This document shows positions 33,929-42,514 of a stretch of 64,000 bases of DNA, piece after piece. Origin of the DNA: Labrys wisconsinensis (GTDB lineage Bacteria; Pseudomonadota; Alphaproteobacteria; Rhizobiales; Labraceae); assembly GCF_030814995.1 (NCBI RefSeq), contig NZ_JAUSVX010000001.1, forward strand, positions 186,001 to 250,000, in the 5' to 3' direction. A model generated the notes under the pieces. The model did not search any database, was not told the DNA's origin, and was given only the letters and a program-made list of their open reading frames with translations. The number at the start of each line of letters is the position of its first letter. The stretch's first letter is position 1. The translations under genes were made by a program, and so were the position numbers.

Positions 33929-36406
33929 ATGGATGGAGAGGCGACAGCTGGGGCGGCAGTCCCGGCCAGGCAGGGCGACGAAAGCTCGAGCGCCGAGCCG
34001 CTCAACCGGCTGTTCGTCCGGCATCTCATGTCGGACGCCGTTGTCGAGCCCGCCAGGGCCTATGAGCGCCAACGCTTCGAAGCCGTGGCGCGATCCGTGC
34101 GCGATCTCCTGTCGCAGCGATGGATCGACACGCAGCGCTCCTATGACCGGCAGAATCCGAAGCGGATCTATTATCTGTCGATGGAGTTCCTCATCGGCCG
34201 GTCGCTGAGCAACAACATCGTCAACATGATGCTGGACCCGCTCGTCGCGCGTGCGCTTCGCGACGAGGGCCTGGACGTGATGGCCATGGTCGAGCAGGAG
34301 CCCGACGCCGGGCTCGGCAATGGCGGACTCGGCCGGCTCGCCGCCTGCTTCCTCGACTCCATGGCCACGATGCAGCTCCCGGCCATGGGTTACGGGCTGC
34401 GCTACGAATACGGCATGTTCAACCAGTCCATCGTCGACGGCTGGCAGCGGGAACGGCCGGACAACTGGCTCCGCCGGCAGGACCCCTGGGAAATCTCCCG
34501 TCGCAGCGAAGCCGTCGAGATCAAGCTCGCCGCAACGTTCGAGATGCATCAGGAGCGCCTGCAGGTCGTTCCCAACCGCCCCTCGGTTCTCGTGGGCGTG
34601 CCCTATGACCGGCCGATCGTCGGCTTCGGCGGCCGCACGGTCAACAGCTTGCGCCTATGGAGCGCCGCGGCGCACGATTCGTTCGACTTTCAGGAGTTCA
34701 GCACCGGCGACTTCGTCGGCGCGCTCGTCGGGGGCATCTCGGCGCACACCGTGACCCGCGTGCTCTATCCCGACGATTCGACGGAGATGGGCCAGGGCCT
34801 GCGCTTCGTTCAGGAATATTTCCTGGTCGCCTGCTCGCTTGCCGATCTCGTGCGCCGGTTTCGCAGCGCCAACGACGATTGGAGCACCCTTCCCGACAAG
34901 GTCGCGATCCAGCTCAACGACACGCATCCCACGCTCGCCGTCCCCGAGTTGATGCGCATCCTTCTCGACGAGGCCCATCTCGGCTGGGATGAGGCCTGGG
35001 ATCTCACGCAGCGCACGCTCGCCTATACCAACCACACGCTGCTTCCCGAGGCGCTCGAGAAGTGGCCGCTGCATTATTTCCAGCAGCTGCTGCCGCGCCA
35101 GCTCGAGATCATCTACGAGATCAACCACCGTTTCCTCTCCGAGGTGCGGCGGCTCTACCCGGGCGACGAGGCGCGCGTCGAACGCGTCAGCCTCATCGAG
35201 GAGGGCGCCGAGGACAAGGTGCGGATGGCGAACCTGGCGATCGTCGGATCGCACAGCACCAACGGCGTCGCCGCGATCCATTCGCGATTGCTGCGCAGCT
35301 CGACGGTCAAGGATCTCGCGGAGATCTTTCCGGAGCGGTTCAACAACAAGACGAATGGCGTGACGCCGCGGCGCTGGCTGACGTTGGCGAACCCCGGCCT
35401 GGCGCGCACCATCACGAGCGTGATCGGCGAGGGATGGGTGACGGATTTCGGCCAGGTCGCCAGGCTGAAGCCGGCCGCCGACGATCGCGGGATTCGCGAG
35501 ATGGTCCTGACGACGAAACGCGATGCCAAGGCCCAGTTCGGCACCTGGCTGAAAGCGGCGACCGGCGAGGTCGTCGACCCCGACAGCATCTTCGATTGCC
35601 AGATCAAGCGCATCCACGAGTACAAGCGGCAGATGCTGAATGCGCTCCGCGTGGTGATTCTCTACAACCGGTTGCGGACGGGATCGGCAGCGGACGTGGC
35701 TCCGCGGACGTTCTTCTTCGCGGGCAAGGCGGCGCCCGCCTATCGCCTCGCCAAGCTGATCATCAAGTTCATCAACAATCTCGCCGGCACGATCGATGGC
35801 GACCCCGTCGCGCGGGGACGGCTCAAGGTGGTCTTCCTGCCGGAATACAATGTCTCCCTCGCCGAACGCCTGATTCCGGCGGCCGACGTCTCCAACCAGA
35901 TCTCCACCGCCGGCTATGAGGCCAGCGGCACCAGCAACATGAAGTTCATGATGAACGGCGCGCTGACCATCGGCACGCGCGATGGCGCCACGATCGAGAT
36001 GGCCGAAGAAGCAGGAGAGGAGAACTTCTTCCTGTTTGGCTTGACAGCCCAAGAGGTGGCCGACAGCGCCGGGTGGTACAATCCCCACTGGCACCATGAC
36101 AACGACCCGGAGACCAGGGCGGCCTTCGACCTGATCGCCGGCGATTTCTTCAGCCAGAACGAGCGCGGCGCCTTTGCCCCGCTGCTGGACAGGCTCCTGA
36201 AGGACGGCGACCACTACAGGCACCTGGCCGATCTCGGTTCGTATCTCGAAGCGGACCGGGCGCTCTGCGCGCTCTACGCGGACAGGGATGCCTGGGCGCG
36301 CAAGGCCATTCTCAACATCGCCGGCTCGGGCAAATTCTCCAGCGATCGCACCATCGCGCAATATGCGACCGAGATCTGGGGTGTCGCGCCATGTCCGGTG
36401 CCTTGA
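33929..36406 (+). CDS. glgP: Glycogen/alpha-glucan phosphorylase
   Basis: 825 residues from ATG 33929 with an AGGGGGG ribosome site, the usual family length. It has RIYYLSMEFLIGRSL near the start, GNGGLGRLAACFLDSMATM, QLNDTHPTLAVPELMRIL, NNKTNGVTPRRWL and RIHEYKRQMLN. The pyridoxal-phosphate site is EASGTSNMKFMMNGALTIGT, with Lys in NMK. It releases glucose-1-phosphate from glycogen using phosphate. No other glycogen genes are beside it, so it is a stand-alone copy; an IS element lies 140 bases downstream. Confidence 0.95.
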   Translation: MDGEATAGAAVPARQGDESSSAEPLNRLFVRHLMSDAVVEPARAYERQRFEAVARSVRDLLSQRWIDTQRSYDRQNPKRIYYLSMEFLIGRSLSNNIVNMMLDPLVARALRDEGLDVMAMVEQEPDAGLGNGGLGRLAACFLDSMATMQLPAMGYGLRYEYGMFNQSIVDGWQRERPDNWLRRQDPWEISRRSEAVEIKLAATFEMHQERLQVVPNRPSVLVGVPYDRPIVGFGGRTVNSLRLWSAAAHDSFDFQEFSTGDFVGALVGGISAHTVTRVLYPDDSTEMGQGLRFVQEYFLVACSLADLVRRFRSANDDWSTLPDKVAIQLNDTHPTLAVPELMRILLDEAHLGWDEAWDLTQRTLAYTNHTLLPEALEKWPLHYFQQLLPRQLEIIYEINHRFLSEVRRLYPGDEARVERVSLIEEGAEDKVRMANLAIVGSHSTNGVAAIHSRLLRSSTVKDLAEIFPERFNNKTNGVTPRRWLTLANPGLARTITSVIGEGWVTDFGQVARLKPAADDRGIREMVLTTKRDAKAQFGTWLKAATGEVVDPDSIFDCQIKRIHEYKRQMLNALRVVILYNRLRTGSAADVAPRTFFFAGKAAPAYRLAKLIIKFINNLAGTIDGDPVARGRLKVVFLPEYNVSLAERLIPAADVSNQISTAGYEASGTSNMKFMMNGALTIGTRDGATIEMAEEAGEENFFLFGLTAQEVADSAGWYNPHWHHDNDPETRAAFDLIAGDFFSQNERGAFAPLLDRLLKDGDHYRHLADLGSYLEADRALCALYADRDAWARKAILNIAGSGKFSSDRTIAQYATEIWGVAPCPVP

Positions 36407-36601
36407 TCGCCCGGCCCGTCGGCTGCAGCCGCGCCGCCGGCGCCAACCGGCCGCGAGGGACACTCCCCACATCCCGGCATTATAGTGACAGTGCATTTAA
36501 TTGATATAATCGTCACGATCACGCGCAGACAGAGGAGTCATTTGCACTGGACTGCACCCCTTGATTGAGACAACGGAATGCGGTGACGATTGATTGCCTT
36601 G

Positions 36602-37510
36602 TTAGGCGTTGCGGCGATGCTTGGGAAGATGCATCGCCTCGAACTCAACCGGGGGGCGATAGCCGAGGGCAGAGTGGAGGCGGTGCTGGTTGTAAGTGAC
36701 GTCGATGAAGTGTCCGATGTCGCGTCTGGCCTCGTGAAGATTGCGATAGGCTTGGGCGTTCACCTGTTCGACCTTGAGCGTCTTCATGAAGCTCTCGGCC
36801 TTGGCATTGTGGTAGGGGTTGCCTCGAGCGCTCATGCTGGGCGCGATGTCGGCCTTCTCCAATCTTTCGACATAGGTGAGGCTGGCATATTGCACCCCCT
36901 GGTCGGAATGGTGGATGAGCTGGCCGGGTGGTGGCTTTCGCGCGACGATGGCCATGTCGAGTGCTTCGATCGCCAGGCTGGCCATCAAGTGGCCGTCAAG
37001 CGCCCAGCCGACGGCCTTGCGCGAGAAAGCGTCGAGGATGACGGCCAGATAAGCGAAGTCTTCCAGCAGGCGAATATAGGTGATGTCCGCAACCCAGATC
37101 TGGTCGAGCGTGGTCGGGATGCAATGGTGCACCAGATTGGGCCAGACCCGCTTGTCATGCCGACTGTCGGTCGTGCGGGGCACGAAGGGGGCCTGCCTTT
37201 GGCACAGCAGGTTGTCTTCGCGCATCAGTCGCAGAATCCGCTTGTTGTTGACGGGTGTGCCTTCCCGCCGCAACAGCGTGCCGATACGCCGGTAGCCATA
37301 GCTTCGGTTGCGCAGGGCCGCCGTCTGGATCGTCTCGCGCAGGTCGGCGTCGGCGCGCGCCGGCGCGCACTCCGCCAGATGGCGGTAGTAACCGGCCCGC
37401 GAGACCTCGCCCAAGCGGCATAGCCGTTCGATCCGAACGGGGGATCGCCGGGATAAGGCGCTGCTGGCCTGGCCCTGCTCGGCCCGAGCCTGTGCTGCCT
37501 CTCGGGTCAT
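36602..37510 (-). CDS. IS3-family transposase OrfB (rve integrase domain)
   Basis: 302 residues. The N-terminal HTH_21-like segment (DLRETIQTAALRNRSYGYRRIGTLLRREG) precedes the DDE core: Asp in WVADITYIRL, Asp in IHHSDQGVQYAS and Glu in NAKAESFMKTLK, with the typical QHRLHSALGYRPPVEFE ending. All three catalytic acids are present. The ATG overlaps the orfA stop by four bases, but the frame is open upstream to the slippery run, so the active enzyme is probably an OrfAB fusion. Confidence 0.93.
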   Translation of the reverse strand: MTREAAQARAEQGQASSALSRRSPVRIERLCRLGEVSRAGYYRHLAECAPARADADLRETIQTAALRNRSYGYRRIGTLLRREGTPVNNKRILRLMREDNLLCQRQAPFVPRTTDSRHDKRVWPNLVHHCIPTTLDQIWVADITYIRLLEDFAYLAVILDAFSRKAVGWALDGHLMASLAIEALDMAIVARKPPPGQLIHHSDQGVQYASLTYVERLEKADIAPSMSARGNPYHNAKAESFMKTLKVEQVNAQAYRNLHEARRDIGHFIDVTYNQHRLHSALGYRPPVEFEAMHLPKHRRNA

Positions 37511-37962
37511 TTGCGCGATGACCGTGTAGATGTGGGCGCGGACGGTGCCGGCCTTGCTGTCGTGTCCGCCACGAAGGGACGCAAGGCTCGCCGAAAAAAA
37601 TCAAGGTCGACCTGTTGCTGGCCGATGATCCGTTCCAACTCGGCAATCCGCGCCGCCGCTTGCGCGAGCGCGTCATCCGGCGGCAAAGCTGCCTTGTCCG
37701 GCGGGCCGTCTCCAACCGTTTCCTCGACAGCTTCTGTCGTCAGCGCCTGGGGCGCCCCGCCCGTTTGCCCCGGCTTGCGCCCGGGCCGCTTGCCAAATCC
37801 GGCAGGACCCTCGGCACGCCACGCCGCATGCCAGCGATAGAGCAGTTGCCGCGCGACGCCCAACTCCCTCGCCAACGGCGCCACCTTGCGCCCGGCCTCC
37901 ATCTGCGCCACCGCCGCCTCCTTGAAGGCCGCTGAGAACACACGCTCTGATTGCTTCGACAT
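37507..37962 (-). CDS. IS3-family transposase OrfA (helix-turn-helix)
   Basis: 151 residues. The HTH segment FSAAFKEAAVAQMEAGRKVAPLARELGVARQLLYRWH is typical of OrfA. It continues to a leucine-zipper-like helix (DDALAQAAARIAELERIIGQQQVDLDFF). It recognises the inverted repeats of the IS. Near its end lies a run of seven T, where a -1 shift would join it to OrfB. Confidence 0.92.
   Translation of the reverse strand: MSKQSERVFSAAFKEAAVAQMEAGRKVAPLARELGVARQLLYRWHAAWRAEGPAGFGKRPGRKPGQTGGAPQALTTEAVEETVGDGPPDKAALPPDDALAQAAARIAELERIIGQQQVDLDFFRRALRPFVADTTARPAPSAPTSTRSSRK
37594..37600 (-). other. Slippery T7 run for programmed -1 frameshift
   Basis: On the minus strand GAT TTT TTT CGG in orfA offers a T7 slippage run. 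After a -1 shift the frame reads SASLASLRGGHDSKAG and onward without a stop into OrfB (TVIAQMTREAAQ). IS3 elements make OrfAB by -1 frameshifting, so this is the likely site. Confidence 0.7.
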
Positions 37963-38166
37963 GACCCGGTCCTTGGAGCCTTGTCACCGCATTCCGTTGT
38001 CTCAATCAAGGGGGGCAGTCCAGCACTGTCACCGTAATGCCCTGTCACCGTAATGCCCGAGCATGGGACTGCACGTCTTCGGACTCAACCCGTGGGTGAA
38101 CCTGGTCCGTTGACCCAGGAGCTCCGGCTGCGCTATCTCGATCTTTCATCACAGCCGGGGGGCATC

Positions 38167-38576
38167 GTGAAGCGCAGTTGGGTTCTTTTGGTTGGAACGT
38201 TGACGGCCGGGTGTGCAAACACTCCGGTCGTCAGTCCAAAATTGTAGGCGGGAACTATTACATGACCGGCGGGGAAAGCTGTCCACGCCGCCGATTGGTA
38301 GCGCCAACCCAGATACAATGCGCGAATGCGCAAGACCAAGCAACTAGTGTTCGGAATGCCATGACGGACCAGGAATTGTTCGTCTACCAGTCGAACCAGG
38401 CCATCCTGGCACAGCGGCGAGCACAAGAAAGTGCGCAGTTTGACGCACAACTCGCTGCGGGGAACCAGGCGCTAGCAGCGGCTCGCTATCCGCAGATGGC
38501 GATGCCGATCACGCCGCCGGGCGGGAACCAGGTGAGGTGCCTCTCGACTGGGTTCTACACGAACTGCCGGTACTGA
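38167..38576 (+). pseudogene. Small lipoprotein gene broken by a one-base frameshift
   Basis: A GTG at 38167 (G-rich site upstream) opens a clean lipoprotein signal (KRSWVLLVGTLTAGCANTP, lipobox TAGC), but the frame stops at TAG 38245-38247. The -1 frame then continues to 38576 with a protein-like sequence (IVGGNYYMTGGESCPRRR... MPITPPGGNQVRCLSTGFYTNCRY). Joining the frames at the AAAA of 38238-38241 gives ...VVSPK-IVGGNYY..., a natural reading. Either one A was lost, or it is a sequencing error. The mature part has four Cys and a Gln/Ala-rich helix. Family unknown. Confidence 0.6.
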
Positions 38577-38594
38577 TTTTGCGCGAGAGGCGAT

Positions 38595-38804
38595 ATGATA
38601 ATAATCAAAAGCCTGAAGATAATCAAATGGATGATAGTAGGTTGTCTCGCAATTACTATTCTAACAGCAATTGAAGCCCTTACTTCGCACGGGAGGCACT
38701 CTTTTGCCGTATTATCGGCAGTAATATACCTTGTGGGGATACTCTTAGTTCTTTGTGCTTTGTATGCGGTGGCTTTTGTCATCCATGCTCTCGTTAATCC
38801 CTGA
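38595..38804 (+). CDS. AT-rich small membrane protein, 69 aa
   Basis: From ATG 38595 with GAGAGG upstream. Two hydrophobic helices (WMIVGCLAITILTAI; AVLSAVIYLVGILLVLCALYAVAFVI). Its base composition and codon use (ATA, AAA, TTA) differ sharply from the rest of the window, a sign of foreign origin. It follows the broken lipoprotein by 18 bases. Not recognised. Confidence 0.55.
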   Translation: MIIIKSLKIIKWMIVGCLAITILTAIEALTSHGRHSFAVLSAVIYLVGILLVLCALYAVAFVIHALVNP

Positions 38805-39101
38805 GAGGCAGTTCATACTAAAGTTGAAAATGCTCGTGGTACCTTGCCGCGAACACGGATCTGATAGGCGGGCTTCGCTGGCCATAGACGACCCTCACGA
38901 GCAGCTTCACTACGGTGACAGCTTCACTCCGGTGCAGTGCAGTTATCTCACCGCATTGCTTCCAGCCAGAAATCGCAATCGGTCTGCTGCATGGCCCTGC
39001 GGCGACGACGGCACCAAGTGCGAGGTCCAGGCGACCGCGCTACGAGGTGGAAGCCACCTGAAGCGCGATCGCCGTTGCCCTGGAGCGCTGCGACTCCGGT
39101 A
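38805..39101. other. Intergenic stretch with imperfect 17-base tandem repeat
   Basis: No gene is seen. Two adjacent units, AGCTTCACTACGGTGAC (38903-38919) and AGCTTCACTCCGGTGCA (38920-38936), match in 14 of 17 positions and echo the ACGGTGACAG core of the inverted-repeat element nearby. It probably marks the edge of the accessory patch. Confidence 0.4.
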
Positions 39102-40214
39102 TCACCGCACCAGGTATCTCTCGATGATGTCGGCGCGGGGCTCGACGCCGAGGCCCGGGCCGGGCGGGAGGTGGGCATGGCCGTCGACGATGCGGACCGG
39201 CTCGACCGCGAGCGAACGGCTGATCTCGCCCGGCTCGACGCAATATTCCATGACCAGGGCGTTTTCGATGGCGCAGAGGAAGTGCAGCGAGGCGGCGGTG
39301 TTGATGTCGGTCGTGAAGTTGTGGTTGCACACCTTGCGGCCGCGGCGCCTGGCAAGGTCGGCGATCTGGATCGCCTGGGTGAAGCCGGTCCGCGTGACGT
39401 CGATCTGGACCACGTCGATGCCGCCTTCGTCGATCAGGCGCTCGAAGCCGACCATTGTGCACTCCTCCTCGCCCGCGGCGATGTGCTGGGTGCAGGCCCG
39501 CGAGACCTTGCCGTAGCCGGCATAGTCGTCGGGATGCAGCGGCTCCTCGATCCAGAACAGGCGGTAGGGCTCGAACAATTGGGCGCGGCGGATGGTGGTC
39601 TTGGCGTCCCAGACCAGGCCCACGTCCAGCATGAAGTCGACATCGTCGCCGACGGCCCTGCGGATCGCCTCGACATAGCGCAGGTCCTGCGCCTCGCTCT
39701 GCCCGAAGGGCTCCCAGCCGAATTTCACGCCGGTATGGCCGGTGTCGACCGCATGCCGGGCGCGCGCCACGGTCGCCTCGATGCTGAACTGGAACATGTT
39801 GGAGGAATAGACCCGCATCCGGTCGCGCAGCGCCCCGCCGAGCAGGTCGACGATCGGGCGGCCGAGGGCCTTGCCCTTGAGGTCCCAGAGCGCGATGTCG
39901 ATGCCGGCCATGGCCTGGATCACGGCACCGTTGCGGCCGTAGTAGATCGTGGCGCGATGCATCTTGGACCAGAGCCGGCCGGTCTCCAGCGGGTTCTCGC
40001 CGATCAGCAGCGACTTCAGGCCCGTGACCATGGTGTGGGAATAGGGGGCGTCAATGATCGCCTTGGTGACGTAGGGGCTGCCGTCGACCTCCCCCCAGCC
40101 GACGAGGCCGGAATCGGTGGTGATCTTGATCAGGAGGGCGTCCTGCGAGCTGTCAGTCCGCGCCTGGATTTCGGGAAGCCTGAGGTAGAAGGCTTCGACA
40201 TCGGTGATTTTCAT
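39102..40214 (-). CDS. Mandelate racemase/muconate lactonizing enzyme family protein
   Basis: 370 residues of the enolase superfamily. The capping domain begins KITDVEAFYLRLP; the barrel has metal ligands Asp (FMLDVGLVWD), Glu (FWIEEPLHPDD) and Glu (IAAGEEE), and a candidate basic residue in TGVKFGWEPFG and His in KVCNHNFTTD. This is the pattern of acid-sugar dehydratases and racemases of the mandelate racemase subgroup. It is the last gene of the GntR-linked cluster, 103 bases after the regulator. The substrate is probably a hydroxyacid or sugar acid, not determinable here. Confidence 0.9.
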   Translation of the reverse strand: MKITDVEAFYLRLPEIQARTDSSQDALLIKITTDSGLVGWGEVDGSPYVTKAIIDAPYSHTMVTGLKSLLIGENPLETGRLWSKMHRATIYYGRNGAVIQAMAGIDIALWDLKGKALGRPIVDLLGGALRDRMRVYSSNMFQFSIEATVARARHAVDTGHTGVKFGWEPFGQSEAQDLRYVEAIRRAVGDDVDFMLDVGLVWDAKTTIRRAQLFEPYRLFWIEEPLHPDDYAGYGKVSRACTQHIAAGEEECTMVGFERLIDEGGIDVVQIDVTRTGFTQAIQIADLARRRGRKVCNHNFTTDINTAASLHFLCAIENALVMEYCVEPGEISRSLAVEPVRIVDGHAHLPPGPGLGVEPRADIIERYLVR

Positions 40215-40317
40215 GAGATCAAGTCCTGCGATGGGAAGGTGATGACGACAGGTGGCGGGCGTTCGGGCGCACCGCCGTGGTCGCAGACGAGGGTCCTGGG
40301 TTGCGGGATGCCGGCGA

Positions 40318-41118
40318 TCAGGCCTGCCTGGCGAAGAGAGCCGCGCGGCGATCGGCGATGACCTGGTCGTAGTTGACGTCGAGCCATTGGACGCGGACGT
40401 GCTCCTCGATCTCGCGGACCATGGCGTCGATGTCGCCGGAGGCGAACACGGCGAGCAGCGCGCGATGCTCCTCGACGATCGCGTCCATCGGCTTGCCCAT
40501 GGTCGACAGGCCGAAGATGACGGTGAGCTGCCGCGCGATCGATTCCCACAGGTTGCTCAGCACGGGATTGCCGCCGAAGCTGCAGAGCAGGCGGTGGAAG
40601 GCGGTGTCGGCGCTGGCGAAGCCGTAGACGTCGTTGCGCTGGCGCATCAGGTCCAGCTCGGCGATCGCCTTCTCCAGCTTGGCGATCTCATGCGGCCCAT
40701 TGCGTCCGGCCTCGATGGCACGGCGGCAGGCGAGCAGCTCGAGCGGAACGCGGACGTCGATGATCTGCTCGAGGCGTGCGGCGGAAACCTCCATCAACCG
40801 GATGCCCTTGTAGGGCTGGCTCGTCACCACGCCCTGGCTCTCCAGGATCCGCAGGGCCTCCCGGATCGGCACCCGGCTCATGCCGAGATGCGCGGCGAGC
40901 TCCGGCTCGGAGACGCGGTCGCCCGGCAGGATCAGGCCGCGCGCGGCAGCCGAGAGGATGACGTCCACCGCATGATCGACCAGGGTGCGCGGCCGCGCCG
41001 CCTCCCATCCGATCCCCGGGTCCGCGGCAGCCATCACGGCGCCGCCGATGCCCTCGACCATGGTCTCGGCCTGTGGCGCCCTTGCCGAGCTGGCGACCCG
41101 GGTCCGTGTCTTCGCCAT
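40318..41118 (-). CDS. GntR-family (FCD) transcriptional regulator
   Basis: 266 residues from ATG 41118, preceded by an AGG-rich site. After a ~45-residue polar leader comes the winged helix (GDRVSEPELAAHLGMSRVPIREALRILESQGVV) and an FCD effector domain (FASADTAFHRLL, with metal/ligand His residues, and EEHRALLAVFASGD). FadR/VanR-like members sense small carboxylic acids. It lies inside the catabolic cluster, 7 bases after the amidohydrolase, and probably acts on the TCGTATACGA palindrome upstream of ridA. Confidence 0.92.
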   Translation of the reverse strand: MAKTRTRVASSARAPQAETMVEGIGGAVMAAADPGIGWEAARPRTLVDHAVDVILSAAARGLILPGDRVSEPELAAHLGMSRVPIREALRILESQGVVTSQPYKGIRLMEVSAARLEQIIDVRVPLELLACRRAIEAGRNGPHEIAKLEKAIAELDLMRQRNDVYGFASADTAFHRLLCSFGGNPVLSNLWESIARQLTVIFGLSTMGKPMDAIVEEHRALLAVFASGDIDAMVREIEEHVRVQWLDVNYDQVIADRRAALFARQA

Positions 41119-41125
41119 GATCGTC

Positions 41126-42514
41126 CTACCTCCCGCTCGTGCTGCGCTGCCGTTCGACGAAAGCGCCGAAGCCGGGTGCCGCCACGCTCGCCCCATCGCG
41201 GAACACGGTCGTCCCGCGCACCAGCGTCCGCACCACCCGGCCGTTGCAGGTGAGCCCCTCCAGGGCGCTCCAGGTGCCGAGGCCGCGGAAATCGGCGCCG
41301 CGCACGGTCCAGCTCTCCGCGGGATCGTAGAGGGCGAGATCGGCATCGAACCCGACCGCGATCGCGCCCTTCCGGGGATAGAGCCCGAAGATCCGGGCCG
41401 GGCCGGTCGCGGTCATGCGGGCGAAGTCGACGAGCGGCAGGCCGCGTTTGTGCACGGCCTCGCTGAAGAACACCGGCGCGGTGGTCTCGATCCCGGTCAG
41501 CCCCATGCCGGCGTTCCAGATCGAGGCCTGCCCGGCGGCCTTCTGCTCCGGGAGATAGGGGCAATGGTCGGAGGCGAGCGCGTCCGCCTCGCCGGCGAGC
41601 ACGGCCGACCACAGAGCGTCCACGGTGGCGCGCGGCCGCAGCGGCGGGCCGCAGCGCGCGTTGGGGCCGATGCGGGCGAGGTCGTCCTCGTCCAGGACGA
41701 GGTAATGGGTGCAGGTCTCGAACGAGACCCTGGCCCGCGGCCTGGCCGCACGGATATGCTCCACCGCCCGTGCCGAGCTGACATGCACGATGTGGCAGCG
41801 CACCCCCGTCTCCTCCGCCAGCAGCATCGCGCGGGCGACGGCCTCGACCTCGGCGATCTCCGGTCCGGCCAGGGCGTGGGCGCGGGCGTCGTTGCGGCCG
41901 GCGGCCCGCTGCTCGGCGCCGGCGCCGATCAGGATGGCATGGTTCTCGGCGTGCAGCCCGATCAGGCCGTCGAAGGCCCGGACCCCGCGCATGGCGCGGA
42001 TGAGGTCGTCGTCATCGAGCGCCGGCAGGCCCTTGGCATCGGTCGCGCGCCCATCGGGATCGCCGCTGCACAGGAAGCCCTTGAAGGCGATCGCGCCGGC
42101 GGCGTCGAGCTCGGCGAGGGCCGACAGGTTGTGCCCGTCGAGGCCGGCCCAGAGCCCGAAATCGATCGAGGCATGGGCGGCGGCCAGATCGCGCTTCCGG
42201 AGGAAGCCCGCGAGCGTGGTCGCCGGCGGGCCGGAATGCGGCATTTCCAGCACCGTGGTGATGCCGCCGGCGGCGGCGCCGCGCGTGCCCTCGCGCAGTT
42301 CCTCGGCCGGATGGTCGTGCGACCCGGTGAAATGGGTGTGGGCGTCGATCCCGCCGGGCATGACGATGAGGCCGCCGGCGTCGATCGTCTCCCGGGCCGG
42401 CGGGGCGCGGCCGGCCGCGAAGATGCCGGCGATGCGGCCCGCCGCGATCGCGAGGTCGGCGTCGAGCACCCCGGTTTCCGTGACGATCCGTCCGCCTGTG
42501 ATCAGCGTGTCCAT
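41126..42514 (-). CDS. Hydantoinase/allantoinase-like cyclic amidohydrolase
   Basis: 462 residues. Metal ligands are all visible: GGIDAHTHF (HxH), the carboxylated Lys of FKGFLC, LHAEN, CHIVHVSS and ASDHCPYLP, followed by the family's NAGMGLTGIETTAP segment. It belongs to the dihydroorotase/allantoinase/D-hydantoinase group, which hydrolyses cyclic amides. Similarity of the core to allantoinase is strongest by eye, but no other ureide genes are here, so hydantoin-like substrates remain possible. It overlaps the upstream gene by 13 bases. Confidence 0.88.
   Translation of the reverse strand: MDTLITGGRIVTETGVLDADLAIAAGRIAGIFAAGRAPPARETIDAGGLIVMPGGIDAHTHFTGSHDHPAEELREGTRGAAAGGITTVLEMPHSGPPATTLAGFLRKRDLAAAHASIDFGLWAGLDGHNLSALAELDAAGAIAFKGFLCSGDPDGRATDAKGLPALDDDDLIRAMRGVRAFDGLIGLHAENHAILIGAGAEQRAAGRNDARAHALAGPEIAEVEAVARAMLLAEETGVRCHIVHVSSARAVEHIRAARPRARVSFETCTHYLVLDEDDLARIGPNARCGPPLRPRATVDALWSAVLAGEADALASDHCPYLPEQKAAGQASIWNAGMGLTGIETTAPVFFSEAVHKRGLPLVDFARMTATGPARIFGLYPRKGAIAVGFDADLALYDPAESWTVRGADFRGLGTWSALEGLTCNGRVVRTLVRGTTVFRDGASVAAPGFGAFVERQRSTSGR

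Larger units (their letters stand above)
36548..38022 (-). mobile_element. IS3-family insertion sequence, 1475 bp, intact-looking
   Basis: The ends are inverted repeats of ~39 bases with one mismatch, each starting TGGACTGC and containing CCCCTTGATTGAGACAACGG (36548 inward; right end at 38022). The flanks carry a 4-base direct repeat GCAC (36544-36547 and 38023-38026), the target duplication. Inside are orfA and orfB on the minus strand with a T7 slippery run. The presence of both ends, target repeats and undamaged frames suggests a recent, possibly active insertion. Confidence 0.92.
36476..38041. repeat. Short element with 20-bp terminal inverted repeats, split by an IS3 insertion
   Basis: The left arm GGCATTATAGTGACAGTGCA (36476-36495) faces the right arm GCACTGTCACCGTAATGCC (38023-38041). 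With the IS and its 4-base target repeat removed, the arms match in 18 of 20 positions and enclose ~50 bases without a gene, which looks like a MITE or REP-type element. A further partial copy of the arm follows directly at 38042-38058. A similar single copy lies at 50558-50577. Confidence 0.6.

Noticed and set aside
35914-35990. Ser in the phosphorylase EASGTSNMK motif as a deviation
   Set aside because: Many bacterial phosphorylases have Ser or Gly at this place and the pyridoxal Lys is intact.
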